Assembly (NCBI RefSeq): GCF_014645355.1
Contig: NZ_BMLS01000006.1
Coordinates: 124,001-188,000 of the forward strand
Direction: 5' to 3'
DNA length: 64,000 nt
From: Bowmanella pacifica
GTDB taxonomy: Bacteria > Pseudomonadota > Gammaproteobacteria > Enterobacterales > Alteromonadaceae
Shown here piece after piece: positions 1-9,497 of the stretch (its first letter is position 1; the number at the start of each line of letters is the position of its first letter). The translations under genes were made by a program, and so were the position numbers. The notes under the pieces are model-generated. The model searched no databases, had not been told where the DNA came from, and saw nothing but the letters and a program-made list of their open reading frames with translations.

Positions 1-92
1 TTTCTTGCACCTAGATTGGCACAACGACGTATATGCCTAGGGGGTAATCTTAGCCAGGCTGACAATGTGCCAATAAGTTCTCTGCATCTGCC

Positions 93-569
93 TTAAAAGG
101 CTTTGCTAATGCTAATCCCATACACCCGGCTATGATGGCCGTCTACCCGGTCAATACTGAACGTCGGTGCCACACCGAACTCGCCAAAGTGAAAGTCATA
201 GGCCAGATTTAAACGATAAAGATCTTCTGTATGGCTATGCGCGCCATGTACTTTTTCGCGGCCAATACCGGCCCCTAACCGCCAGCCAGCATAAGGGTGA
301 TAGTAAAGCGCAGCAATAGTGGCCGACACCCCATCACCATGATGGGCGTCACTGGCTTTTTCATATATAAGGCCAGCCCCCCACTGCGGCGTAAAGCGAT
401 ATTCGTATTCCAGCCCCAGGGATAATTCTGTCTCACCACTACTATTAAGGGCGCCGACAAAAATACCAGGATAATGCTTATTGTCAGCAGCCACTAGCGG
501 GCTTGTCACCATTGAGCTACTACCCAGTAACGACGCCAGTACTATGGCCTGTGCGGTTTGGTGCTGCAT
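93..569 (-). CDS. small outer-membrane beta-barrel-like protein
   Basis: A 158-residue protein of unknown role. Residues 1-28 look like a Sec signal peptide ending in PLVAA. The rest is rich in alternating aromatic and glycine residues (YEYRF, ALYYHPYAGW, LNLAYDF) and ends ISISKAF. A terminal phenylalanine after alternating hydrophobics is the usual BamA-recognised signature of outer-membrane barrels, so a small barrel of about eight strands is the likely fold. The start is an ATG with no strong Shine-Dalgarno. It stands alone, separated from the upstream dehydrogenase operon by a terminator. No substrate or partner can be inferred. Confidence 0.7.
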   Translation of the reverse strand: MQHQTAQAIVLASLLGSSSMVTSPLVAADNKHYPGIFVGALNSSGETELSLGLEYEYRFTPQWGAGLIYEKASDAHHGDGVSATIAALYYHPYAGWRLGAGIGREKVHGAHSHTEDLYRLNLAYDFHFGEFGVAPTFSIDRVDGHHSRVYGISISKAF

Positions 570-659
570 GCTTATTGCCTATTGTTAAAATGTACTAAAT
601 CTATAGAACTCAACGGAAAAGGACGCAAGTTAGCCGAACCACAATTTAGCGACAGACAT

Positions 660-684
660 AAAAAAACCCGCCAGCAGGCGGGTT
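660..684 (-). terminator. Rho-independent terminator of the bkd operon
   Basis: Read on the minus strand, a GC-rich stem (cccgcc/ggcggg with an AGCA-type loop) is followed by seven T residues. It lies directly after the E2 stop codon and closes the three-gene dehydrogenase operon. Confidence 0.9.
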
Positions 685-689
685 AAAGG

Positions 690-2285
690 CTATTTCATCT
701 CAGACAGCATACTCAGTGGATTCTCCAGATAGGACTTCCACAAATTAGAGAAGCGCACCATAGTGGCACCGTCAATTATGCGGTGATCGCCCGACCAACT
801 GATATGCATAATATTCACGGCTCTGACATTGTCCTGTTCATCAAAGCGCGGCAAGCGTTGGATTTTACCCAGCGCCACAATGGCAGACTCAGGCTTGTTA
901 ATCACCGGGGTGGCCGTCGTACCGCCGAGCACACCAACATTAGAGATGCTGATCGTGCCACCTTTAAGATCGCTGCTGCCCAGTTTACCCTCACGGGCCA
1001 AGTCAATCAGCCGGTTCGCTTCTTTGGCCACCTCAAACAAGGATAAATTCTGCACCCCTTTAATATTGGGCACCAGCAGACCAATTTTAGAATCCACTGC
1101 CATACCAATATTGTGGTCATCAAAGTAGGTCAGCTCAGTACAATCCTCATTTACCTGACAGTTCACTATGGGGAACTGCTTAAGCGCCAGCGACATGGCC
1201 TTAATGATAAAGGGCATAAAGCTCAGCTTAACGCCTTGTTTTTCAAACTCCGGTTTTAGCGCTGCCCTGGCAGCCATTAAGGCATCCATTTCGATTTCAT
1301 CGCTAACAGAGAAATGCGGAATACTGAATACCGAGGCACTCATTTGTTTAGCCATGGCGGCTTTAATGCCACGAATAGGTTCGGTGCGGGTGCCACCACT
1401 GACAACTGGCGCAACGCTGCTTGCAACAGATTGGCTGGCTGGCGGCGCGACAGCCTTTGTGAGCGACAACAGGTCCTGTTTCATCACTCTGCCCTTTTTG
1501 CCGCTACCTTGCACCGCGCTAAGACTAATCTCCAGCTCACGGGCCAAACGACGCACTGCCGGACTGGCCAGGGGTTTATTTGGATTGATAAGCCTGGGTT
1601 CGTGCTCACCGCCGCAGAACTTATCTGTTGATGCTGGCTTTTTCAACTGGGCTTGGCATGAGTCTGCCATAGGTTCAGTTTTAGCTGGCACAGCGGCTGG
1701 GGCTGCAGTCTCGCCTCCCAGACCATCAGACAAGGCAATAGCAAATAGCGGGGTATGCACCTTGGCAATCTCCCCTTTTTGGTAATACAGCTTTACCACT
1801 TTGCCTGAAAATTTTGACGGGATCTGTACCAGGGCCTTGTCGGTCATCACATCGGCAACAGGCTGATCTTCCTCGATAGCCTCGCCCTCACTCACCAGCC
1901 ATTCTACTAACTCGCACTCAACAATACCTTCGCCGATATCAGGCAGAATAAAGTCTTCCACCTGGTTGCTGGTCGCTGAATTTGTCGCAACCGGGGCTTC
2001 AACTTGTGCTACCGGCGCAGGTTGAGTGGTTTCCCCGCCACTCGTTTCGCCGTCAATATCCATGGCAAACAACGGGGCATGCACTTTAGCAATGTCGCCT
2101 TTTTGATAATACAGCTTACGCACCACACCACTATGCATGGCCGGGATCTGCACCAGCGCTTTATCTGTCATCACGTCGGCCACCGGCTGGTCTTCCTCGA
2201 TGCGCTCACCTTCGGCGACCAGCCATTCCACCAGTTCACACTCAACAATACCTTCGCCAATATCAGGCAGAATAAAATCTTTCAT
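690..2285 (-). CDS. bkdB: branched-chain 2-oxoacid dehydrogenase E2 (dihydrolipoyl acyltransferase), two lipoyl domains
   Basis: Core subunit of the BCKDH complex, which moves the acyl group from E1 to CoA in valine, leucine and isoleucine breakdown. Two lipoyl domains are present at about residues 1-78 and 109-187, each with the VMTDKALVQIP motif (lipoylated Lys42 and Lys150). An Ala/Pro linker follows, then an E3-binding domain (ASPAVRRLARE, about 240-275) and the acyltransferase domain with the active-site motif SGDHRIIDGA near the end. The protein has 531 residues. The two lipoyl domains are nearly identical, pointing to an internal tandem duplication. It is the last gene of the operon, 11 bp after E1beta. 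No E3 gene is present here, so a shared lpd elsewhere is presumed. A pyruvate or 2-oxoglutarate E2 is less likely because E1 is an alpha/beta heterodimer of branched-chain type. Confidence 0.93.
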   Translation of the reverse strand: MKDFILPDIGEGIVECELVEWLVAEGERIEEDQPVADVMTDKALVQIPAMHSGVVRKLYYQKGDIAKVHAPLFAMDIDGETSGGETTQPAPVAQVEAPVATNSATSNQVEDFILPDIGEGIVECELVEWLVSEGEAIEEDQPVADVMTDKALVQIPSKFSGKVVKLYYQKGEIAKVHTPLFAIALSDGLGGETAAPAAVPAKTEPMADSCQAQLKKPASTDKFCGGEHEPRLINPNKPLASPAVRRLARELEISLSAVQGSGKKGRVMKQDLLSLTKAVAPPASQSVASSVAPVVSGGTRTEPIRGIKAAMAKQMSASVFSIPHFSVSDEIEMDALMAARAALKPEFEKQGVKLSFMPFIIKAMSLALKQFPIVNCQVNEDCTELTYFDDHNIGMAVDSKIGLLVPNIKGVQNLSLFEVAKEANRLIDLAREGKLGSSDLKGGTISISNVGVLGGTTATPVINKPESAIVALGKIQRLPRFDEQDNVRAVNIMHISWSGDHRIIDGATMVRFSNLWKSYLENPLSMLSEMK

Positions 2286-2296
2286 AGGCTGCCTCC

Positions 2297-3274
2297 TTAA
2301 TAGTTCACGGTACGTTTGATGGCCTCAAATACCTTGAGGTGATCCGGCATATATTCTTTTTCATGGGCCAGTGGATAAGGGGTATCCAAGCCGCACACCC
2401 GCGCGATGGGCGATTCCAGATTCAAAAAACAGCGCTCTTGCACCGTCGCGGCAATTTCACTGGCAAAGCCGCCGGTTTGCGGCGCTTCATGAGAAATAAG
2501 CAAGCGACCGGTTTTCACTACCGACTGACAAACAGTTTCCACATCCCAGGGTAAGATGCTGCGAAGATCGATGATTTCGCAGGAGATACCGACTTTATCT
2601 GCCATTTCTGCCGCTTTTTCCATCACTTCCATTTGCGCCCCCCAGGCCAGTAAACTGATGTCACTACCTTGGGTCACAATCTCAGCCTTACCCAAAGGTA
2701 ACTCATAATCCTCTTCGGGCACTTCACCTACCGAAGCACGATACAAACGCTTAGGCTCCATAAAGAGCACCGGGTTATCGTCGCGAATCGAGGCAAGCAA
2801 CAACCCTTTGGCTTGATAGGGATTGCGCGGTACCACTATTTTCAGACCCGGCGTATGGGCAAAGTAAGCTTCTGGCGACTGAGAGTGGTATAAACCACCG
2901 GCAATACCACCACCGTAAGGAGTACGGATAGTCAAAGTGCCAACACTGAACTGACCGCCGGAACGATAACGCCACTTGGCCGTTTCATTCACAATCTGAT
3001 CAAAGGCCGGGAAGATATAATCACCAAATTGAATTTCCGCCACGGGAACCGAGCCCTGGGACGCCAGGCCATTGGCAAATCCCATAATCCCCTGTTCGGT
3101 CAAGGGAGTATTAAAGCAGCGCGCCTTACCAAATTTTTCCTGCAGGTTACTGGTGGCACGAAATACGCCGCCAAAATGGCCTACGTCTTCACCAAACACC
3201 ATGACCTTGTCATTTTCCGTCATCGCCAGAATCAAGGCATTATTGATGGCTTGTAACAGATTCATTTTCGCCAT
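2297..3274 (-). CDS. bkdA2: branched-chain 2-oxoacid dehydrogenase E1 subunit beta
   Basis: With E1alpha, this 325-residue subunit does the thiamine-diphosphate-dependent oxidative decarboxylation of branched 2-oxoacids. The N-terminal motif [13 protein letters not shown] carries the conserved glutamate (Glu29) that contacts the thiamine ring. The C-terminal transketolase-like half includes [16 protein letters not shown]. The ATG start lies two bases after the E1alpha stop, so translation is probably coupled. Length and motifs match the family. The assignment to BCKDH rather than acetoin or pyruvate dehydrogenase rests on overall resemblance and on the E2 partner. Confidence 0.92.
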   Translation of the reverse strand: MAKMNLLQAINNALILAMTENDKVMVFGEDVGHFGGVFRATSNLQEKFGKARCFNTPLTEQGIMGFANGLASQGSVPVAEIQFGDYIFPAFDQIVNETAKWRYRSGGQFSVGTLTIRTPYGGGIAGGLYHSQSPEAYFAHTPGLKIVVPRNPYQAKGLLLASIRDDNPVLFMEPKRLYRASVGEVPEEDYELPLGKAEIVTQGSDISLLAWGAQMEVMEKAAEMADKVGISCEIIDLRSILPWDVETVCQSVVKTGRLLISHEAPQTGGFASEIAATVQERCFLNLESPIARVCGLDTPYPLAHEKEYMPDHLKVFEAIKRTVNY

Positions 3275-3276
3275 GC

Positions 3277-4461
3277 TTATAGCCTCCCTGAGGTTTTCGG
3301 ATAAGCGTCCGGGTACTGACGGATATGTTGTTTAAGCTCCTCAAGCTGCTCTTTTAAGTGCCATGGCGGCGTGTCGTATACATCCTCCACAAGATCATCG
3401 ATACCACAAACCGGCACCTTTTCTACTCGCTTCAACTCGTTGAGCACGTCTTGGCGCATTTGATCAACGTCTTTGCCGTCTTGCTCTTCATCCAACCACC
3501 CCTTGGCTTTCAGCCAGTTACCCAAGCGTACAATGGGATCCTTGGCCTGCCAGCGGGCTTCTTCTTCTTTAGAGCGATAACCGGTTGGATCATCAGAGGT
3601 AGAGTGTGCGGCCAAACGGTATGACATGGCTTCAATCAATACCGGGCAATTCTCCGCCAGGGCAATCTCACGGGCCTGTTTGGTTGCTGCGTACACAGCA
3701 AAGGCATCATTGCCGTCCACTCGAATGGTCTTGATACCGTAACCCAAACCACGCGAGGCAATGCCGTCGCCGGCAAACTGTTCTTCGGCAGGGGTGGAAA
3801 TGGCATAACCGTTATTGCGACAGAAGAAAATCACCGGGCAGTGCAATACGGCTGCCATATTCAGACCAGCATGGAAATCCCCTTCTGACGCTGCCCCTTC
3901 ACCAAAGTAACAGATAGTTACCGCAGGCTGACCGGCCATTTTCTGGCCATAGGCATAACCGGAAGCCTGTGGGATTTGGGTTCCCAAGGGCGAGGAGATG
4001 GTCATAAAATTCAGCGCCTTATCACCATAGTGAATGGGCATCTGACGGCCTTTATTAGGGTCTTTTTCATTACTGAACATTTGGTTCATAAAAGCTTCGG
4101 TGCTGTAACCACGATAGGCTAACGCCCCTTGCTCGCGATACTGAGACATAATCATGTCTTGCGGCTCCAAAGCTGCCGCACTGGCCACACTGGCAGCCTC
4201 TTCACCGGTACTGGCCAGATAGAAACTGATCCGGCCCTGGCGCTGCGCCGCCACCATACGTTCATCCAAAACCCGGATAAAACGCATGGTACGGTAAATT
4301 TTCAATACTGCTTCCTGAGCCAGTTCAGGTAGTGACGCATCGGAATGCGGCGTACCGTCGGGCTGCAATATCTGCAACATAGGGATGTCAACCAGGCCTT
4401 TGTCGATAACACTGACCTTGTGGGTAAGACTGACATCAGAAAGATGATTTCTGTCCTTCAT
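3277..4461 (-). CDS. bkdA1: branched-chain 2-oxoacid dehydrogenase E1 subunit alpha
   Basis: First gene of the bkd operon. The thiamine-diphosphate motif runs from [13 protein letters not shown] (from residue 187) to CRNN (Asn216-217), and the family motif YREQGAL lies near residue 108. The open frame extends 67 codons further upstream, but that part reads like non-coding sequence. The ATG at 4461, preceded by an AAGGCAG ribosome site, gives a normal 394-residue protein, so I place the start there. The complex is expected in the cytosol and feeds acyl-CoAs into branched-chain amino-acid catabolism. Confidence 0.9.
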   Translation of the reverse strand: MKDRNHLSDVSLTHKVSVIDKGLVDIPMLQILQPDGTPHSDASLPELAQEAVLKIYRTMRFIRVLDERMVAAQRQGRISFYLASTGEEAASVASAAALEPQDMIMSQYREQGALAYRGYSTEAFMNQMFSNEKDPNKGRQMPIHYGDKALNFMTISSPLGTQIPQASGYAYGQKMAGQPAVTICYFGEGAASEGDFHAGLNMAAVLHCPVIFFCRNNGYAISTPAEEQFAGDGIASRGLGYGIKTIRVDGNDAFAVYAATKQAREIALAENCPVLIEAMSYRLAAHSTSDDPTGYRSKEEEARWQAKDPIVRLGNWLKAKGWLDEEQDGKDVDQMRQDVLNELKRVEKVPVCGIDDLVEDVYDTPPWHLKEQLEELKQHIRQYPDAYPKTSGRL

Positions 4462-4852
4462 ACTCTGCCTTAGGGTTCTGTCGTTAGCCGGGTCAAGCCC
4501 GGTTTTATTATTTAGTTGGCAATATACTAGTTGAGCTTTGGCAGTAAGGCGTTGCTTTTTAAAGGAAGGGCGAGATAAAGGTGGGTATAAATATCCCAAT
4601 ACACCCCACAAAGAAAGGATAAAACAACTAATTTTTACAAAGTATCTACAGCTGATGCACATGCAAACTACAAAAAGCGGTCAACTGGTTGCAATAGCGG
4701 AACACAAACGGCCAAAAAGGGCTGCTGAATATTTCGGCAAGGTCACCGCATCACCACCCTCATCCGGAAAATGCGGTTGCATTTATGCCGGTTAGGCCGA
4801 TAGTCTGCGAACTGCCACAACAAAGTACTCAGGAAGAGACCTGGAGATTTTT
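4462..4852. other. intergenic region between divergent bkd operon and subtilase
   Basis: This 391-bp gap should hold two divergent promoters. A short stem (CCGGG/CCCGG, 4488-4502) lies in the bkd 5' leader. A TATATT-like -10 for bkd is possible near 4525 but has no good -35. A ribosome site, GGAG, sits about 4842 before the protease. No further gene is supported. Confidence 0.5.
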
Positions 4853-7800
4853 ATGCGCTTTGCTCTATCTAAATTAACTGTCCTAACCCTACTGGCACTC
4901 TGGGGTACTTCAGGCCCAAGCCAGGCTGCTAGCCAAAGCAATCCTGATAACAACAGTAATGCAAGCAAATTTGTCAAAGAGCCCGCGCTTGGCGCAGGTC
5001 ACTACCGCTACATAGTACAATTGCAGGACGCTCCTATTGCTCTTTATCAAGGCGGTATTCCTGGCTACCTTCCGACACATCAGGAATCTCATCAAGTTCA
5101 GGCACTTAGCCGATACGCTGAGGCCGATAAGACTGAAGCAGTTCGACGATACCGTGCTTATCTGCAACAGCATCAGCAGCAGGTGCAACAACAAGCCAGG
5201 CAAATAGGGATTCAGCAGGCTTCGCGGCAATTCCAGCACGCCGTCAATGCCATGGTCATGACCATGACTCAACAGCAAGCCTCGCAACTGGCCAGATTGC
5301 CCGGCGTAAAAAGTATAGAGCGGGTAAAAATTGAGCCTCTGCATACCGACTCTGGCCCAAGGTGGATAGGTTCGGACCAAGTCTGGCAAGGGCTGCCGGG
5401 GCAGTTAGCGGTGCAGGGAGAAGGGATAGTTATCGGGGTTATTGACACAGGTATCAATACTGACCATCCGTCTTTTGCCGATATCGGCGGCGATGGCTAC
5501 AACCACGTTAACCCTTTTGGCAGTGGCGTATACAAAGGCGATTGCCGTACCCGCCCTCAGCTATGCAATGACAAGCTGGTTGGAGTCTACAGTTATGCAC
5601 AAATTACCGGCCAGTATGATGATTATGCGCCCGGCACTCCTCAAGATGGCGAAGACCATAATGGTCATGGCTCTCACGTTGCGTCCACCGCCGCCGGTAA
5701 CCTGCTGAAAAATGTGCCGCTGCTCGATGTAGATGGCAACCCGACACCTGGCTTGGTTTTTACCCAAATGTCCGGCGTTGCACCCCATGCCAATATTATC
5801 AGTTATCAGGCTTGTTACCCGGGCGAAGATGATGCGGTGGATTTTTCAGGCTGTCCTACCGATTTGGTTTTACAGGCGGTAGAGCAAGCCATCATCGATG
5901 GCGTTGATGTGCTTAATCACTCCATTGGTGCCGGGGCCAGTTCGCCCTGGCAAGGTGCCAAGGGCACCGCTTTTTTAAGTGCCCACGAAGCAGGCATCAT
6001 TGTGGTTAACTCGGCCGGCAACGACGGCCCGGACAGTGAAACCGCCTCTTCTAATGCTGCCGCCCCTTGGGTGATTACCGTGGGTGCTTATACCCATGAC
6101 AGAAGTTATAGCAGCAAATCACTCACCCATTTCAGTGGCGGCAATTCGCTCCCCCCCACCCTAAACGGGGAATCTAAAACCGGCGGCATTACTGCCCCGA
6201 TAGTCTATGCCGGCGATTTCACCAATCCTAACGATCCAGGTGGTGATAGTGGCCAGTGCCTGGCGCCTTTCCCCTCTGGCACTTTCAGTGGACAGATTGT
6301 GGTATGTGATCGCGGTGAAATAGCCCGAGTGGATAAAGGGCGCCATGTTAAAGCCGGTGGCGCCGCAGGCTTTGTATTAGCCAACATTGCCGGAGACCAG
6401 ACTAACCTTGTGGCAGATAATCATGTGTTGCCGGCAATACAAATCTCAGTCCAGGCAGGCACACAATTAAAGAATTGGCTGGCCAGTGGCAGCGGCCACA
6501 GCGCGACTATTACGGCCAGCCAGGTTGAGTCCGATCCAGAGCTTGCCAATATTGCTGCTGAATTCACCTCAAGGGGCCCAAATAATCAACTGTTGGATGT
6601 ACTCACTCCCAACGTGGTGGCGCCTGGTGTAGACATTTGGGCGGCTTATGCGGACAACCAACCCGCTGGCTTTAAAGAAAGCCCCGATCCGGCTAATTAT
6701 GCCTTTTTAGACGGTACTTCTATGGCTGCTCCACATGTGGCAGGTGCCGCCGCCTTAATAAAACAGGCCAATTCCAGTTGGAGTGTAGCGCAAGTCCAAT
6801 CAGCCCTGATGCTGACCGCCAACCCACATACCTTTAAGGAAAACGGCACCACTCCTTCCAATTATTTTGATATGGGCGCTGGCATGATAGACGTCGCCAA
6901 GGCCGTGCAAAGTGAACTGATTATGGATATCAGCATGGCACAATACCATGCTGCCAACCCTGATGCTGGCGGCAGCCCGTCCACCCTCAACCTACCATCA
7001 CTGGTCAACCAGAACTGCTTCGGTACTTGCCAGTGGACCCGTACTTTTAAAGCAACCCGTTCTGGCACCTGGCATATGTCCTTGGCTGACAGCACTGGAG
7101 TACTGAGCGCACAGTTTAGTCCTGAGCAGTTCAGTCTGAATGCCGGGCAATCACAAACCCTGACCATCACGCTTGATGCCTCCAATGCTCAGTCACAGCG
7201 CTGGCAGTTTGCCAACGTGGCCATTAGCGGGCCGGCGCAAACACTGAATATGCCAGTAGCGGTGCGCCCCTCGTCGGGACGCTTGCCCGGTTATATTGAT
7301 ATTAACGCCAAGCGCGATGCCGACAGCAGGCTGATAAGGGATTTACAAACCCTTAGCACCAACAATCTGTCAGCCCAGTCCTTTGGGTTTAGTACTGCAC
7401 AAGTGTTAACCGGCAGGTTAAAACAAGACAGTGACAATGACGCACTTTTTGATGACTTGTCCGACGGCGTTCAACAACACAACTTTTCGGTCACGGCCGG
7501 TAGTAAGCGACTAAGACTGGAAGTCACCACAACATCGGCCACCGACCTGGATTTGTGGCTGGGCATCGACAGCAATGGTGATGGCATTGCACAAGAGTCT
7601 GAGCTTCTTACCAGCGCCACCACCGAGAGCCCTTACGAGCTTATTGATCTGTTATCTCCACAAGCCGGTGCATACTGGCTATTAGTCCATAATTGGCAAG
7701 GCTCAACTGCCGACAGCGATAGCTATCAGCTCAGCCGCAATCTGGTAACCAACCAGGTATCAAACCAGTTCGCAGTTGTGGTACCAGAGAATGTGCAGGC

Positions 7801-8707
7801 ACAAGTGCCTTTTGATGCCTTGCTCAATTGGGATATAGCGATGGCGCGGGGGGAAGCCCGTTATGGTGTTATTGAGCTAAGTGGCGATAGTGGACGGGCC
7901 GGAGAGTTGGGCCAGATACGAGTGGATCTGACCCGGGTCGCGGATGACGTCAGGTTAAGCAGCACCCGCCAGGGCCGAGTGGCCGTTGGTGAAACCTCGG
8001 CGTTCTTTATTGATATTGACGCCAATCAGAGCCATCAGGATCGTTTGTATCAATTGAGCGTTAACTTGCCCGCAGGTTTGGCCTTGGTGGCCGGCTCAGC
8101 AAGTTCGGGTGTACAGGTTAACGGACAAACCCTTAATTGGAGCCGCAACCAACAAGCAGGTGCCAGTAACAGTGTGCGCCTGACCTTCAGCGCCACCGCA
8201 AATGAAAATTTGCCCGCCGGTCCGATTCAGGTCACGGTTGACTCAACCATTGTGGGCAACAGCTATACCAAGCAGGAACGTGCCAGCCTAAGCACAGACT
8301 TGCAGGTAGAAGGTGCGCCGATTGTATTGATCAACAACAGCAAACAAGCCAGCTTGTCGGCAAACGAAGGGAGTGAGTTTGTAATCCCCGCACAAATCAG
8401 TGACCCCAATAACGATGAACTGGACATTGTATGGACACAAACCGCTGGCCCGACCGTAACACTGAACACGGCCAATCCAGCTCAACCTCGCCTACGCTTG
8501 CCCAGTGTCAACGCTGATACGGATTTGGCATTTAACGTCACAGTGACCGATCCTGCCGGGCTCAGTGATAACGCCACCTTGACGCTTAAGGTGATCAACC
8601 AAGTAACACCACCGTCATCAGGAAGCCATGGCGGCGGTGGTGGTAGTCTGGCTTGGTGGTGGCTCGCGCTTGGCGCGCTAGGCCTAAGCCGACGACCCAA
8701 GCCTTAG
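4853..8707 (+). CDS. secreted S8 subtilisin-like serine protease with GlyGly-CTERM anchor
   Basis: A 1284-residue extracellular protease. Order of parts: signal peptide (about 1-25); inhibitor-I9-type propeptide (about 50-160); subtilase domain with the catalytic triad Asp198 (GVIDTG), His272 (NGHGSHVA) and Ser623 (GTSMAAPH); a PA domain inserted between His and Ser (about 440-560); then a long C-terminal part with beta-sandwich-like segments. The end shows a glycine-rich run, a hydrophobic helix and a basic tail (RRPKP), the layout of the GlyGly-CTERM signal. Proteins with that signal are exported by the type II system and processed by rhombosortase, per established knowledge. It is monocistronic, between the bkd promoter region and a terminator. 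The likely role is nutrient-scavenging proteolysis; the substrate is unknown. Confidence 0.92.
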   Translation: MRFALSKLTVLTLLALWGTSGPSQAASQSNPDNNSNASKFVKEPALGAGHYRYIVQLQDAPIALYQGGIPGYLPTHQESHQVQALSRYAEADKTEAVRRYRAYLQQHQQQVQQQARQIGIQQASRQFQHAVNAMVMTMTQQQASQLARLPGVKSIERVKIEPLHTDSGPRWIGSDQVWQGLPGQLAVQGEGIVIGVIDTGINTDHPSFADIGGDGYNHVNPFGSGVYKGDCRTRPQLCNDKLVGVYSYAQITGQYDDYAPGTPQDGEDHNGHGSHVASTAAGNLLKNVPLLDVDGNPTPGLVFTQMSGVAPHANIISYQACYPGEDDAVDFSGCPTDLVLQAVEQAIIDGVDVLNHSIGAGASSPWQGAKGTAFLSAHEAGIIVVNSAGNDGPDSETASSNAAAPWVITVGAYTHDRSYSSKSLTHFSGGNSLPPTLNGESKTGGITAPIVYAGDFTNPNDPGGDSGQCLAPFPSGTFSGQIVVCDRGEIARVDKGRHVKAGGAAGFVLANIAGDQTNLVADNHVLPAIQISVQAGTQLKNWLASGSGHSATITASQVESDPELANIAAEFTSRGPNNQLLDVLTPNVVAPGVDIWAAYADNQPAGFKESPDPANYAFLDGTSMAAPHVAGAAALIKQANSSWSVAQVQSALMLTANPHTFKENGTTPSNYFDMGAGMIDVAKAVQSELIMDISMAQYHAANPDAGGSPSTLNLPSLVNQNCFGTCQWTRTFKATRSGTWHMSLADSTGVLSAQFSPEQFSLNAGQSQTLTITLDASNAQSQRWQFANVAISGPAQTLNMPVAVRPSSGRLPGYIDINAKRDADSRLIRDLQTLSTNNLSAQSFGFSTAQVLTGRLKQDSDNDALFDDLSDGVQQHNFSVTAGSKRLRLEVTTTSATDLDLWLGIDSNGDGIAQESELLTSATTESPYELIDLLSPQAGAYWLLVHNWQGSTADSDSYQLSRNLVTNQVSNQFAVVVPENVQAQVPFDALLNWDIAMARGEARYGVIELSGDSGRAGELGQIRVDLTRVADDVRLSSTRQGRVAVGETSAFFIDIDANQSHQDRLYQLSVNLPAGLALVAGSASSGVQVNGQTLNWSRNQQAGASNSVRLTFSATANENLPAGPIQVTVDSTIVGNSYTKQERASLSTDLQVEGAPIVLINNSKQASLSANEGSEFVIPAQISDPNNDELDIVWTQTAGPTVTLNTANPAQPRLRLPSVNADTDLAFNVTVTDPAGLSDNATLTLKVINQVTPPSSGSHGGGGGSLAWWWLALGALGLSRRPKP

Positions 8708-8724
8708 GGGAAGTGCATAGACAT

Positions 8725-8752
8725 AAAAAAACCTGCCATCGGCAGGTTTTTT
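8725..8752. terminator. bidirectional Rho-independent terminator
   Basis: Stem aacctgcc/ggcaggtt flanked by A-run and T-run lies between the convergent subtilase and purC genes and can serve both. Confidence 0.9.
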
Positions 8753-8769
8753 ATTCTAAGCCAGCGAAC

Positions 8770-9480
8770 TTAAAGGGCCATACCTAAACGTTGCGCGACT
8801 TCTTCATAGGCTTCAACAACACCACCTAACCCCTGGCGGAATCTGTCTTTATCCAGTTTCTTACGAGTTTCTTTGTCCCACAGACGGCAGCCATCAGGGG
8901 TAATCTCATCACCCAGCACCACTTCGCCGTTGAACAAACCAAATTCCAGTTTGTAATCCACCAACAACATACCGGCTTCATCAAACAGTGCCTTCAGCAC
9001 GTCATTGACCTTAAAGGTCAGTTCTTTCATGCGTGCCACTGTTGCATCATCGGCCCAGCCAAAAGTACGAATATGAGATTCGTTAATCATAGGATCGTGC
9101 AGGGCATCGTTTTTCAGGAAAAACTCAAAGGTTGGCGGATTCAGCTCTTTACCTTCTTCAATTCCCAAACGACGGCACAAAGACCCGGCTGCCAGGTTAC
9201 GCACTACGCATTCTACTGGCACCATATCCAGCTTTTTGACTAGGGATTCAGTGTCGGACAACAGCGCCTCAACCTGAGTAGGAACGCCGGCGGCTTCCAA
9301 CTTAGACATAATGAAGTGGTTGAACTTGTTGTTGATCATGCCTTTGCGATCAAGTTGTTCAATCTTCTCACCGTCAAATGCAGAAGTATCATTGCGAAAA
9401 TGCAGCACCAGGCGATCAGCATCGTCGGTAGCATAAACAGTCTTGGCTTTACCGCGGTATAGTTCAGCGCGCTTTTCCAT
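8770..9480 (-). CDS. purC: phosphoribosylaminoimidazole-succinocarboxamide synthase (SAICAR synthase)
   Basis: Joins CAIR and aspartate using ATP in purine synthesis. The 236-residue length matches bacterial PurC (about 237). Visible family motifs include [10 protein letters not shown] at the N terminus, [12 protein letters not shown], the [14 protein letters not shown] segment near residue 90-105, and LVDYKLEFG near 175. It is the third gene of dapA-bamC-purC, the same order as in E. coli, with a 17-bp gap after bamC. No PurR box was recognised nearby. Confidence 0.97.
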   Translation of the reverse strand: MEKRAELYRGKAKTVYATDDADRLVLHFRNDTSAFDGEKIEQLDRKGMINNKFNHFIMSKLEAAGVPTQVEALLSDTESLVKKLDMVPVECVVRNLAAGSLCRRLGIEEGKELNPPTFEFFLKNDALHDPMINESHIRTFGWADDATVARMKELTFKVNDVLKALFDEAGMLLVDYKLEFGLFNGEVVLGDEITPDGCRLWDKETRKKLDKDRFRQGLGGVVEAYEEVAQRLGMAL

Positions 9481-9497
9481 TGTTTAAATCTCTTAAG

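Noticed and set aside
2004-2300. Plus-strand open frames inside the bkd operon
   Set aside because: They are antisense shadows of well-supported coding sequence, with no coding character or ribosome sites.
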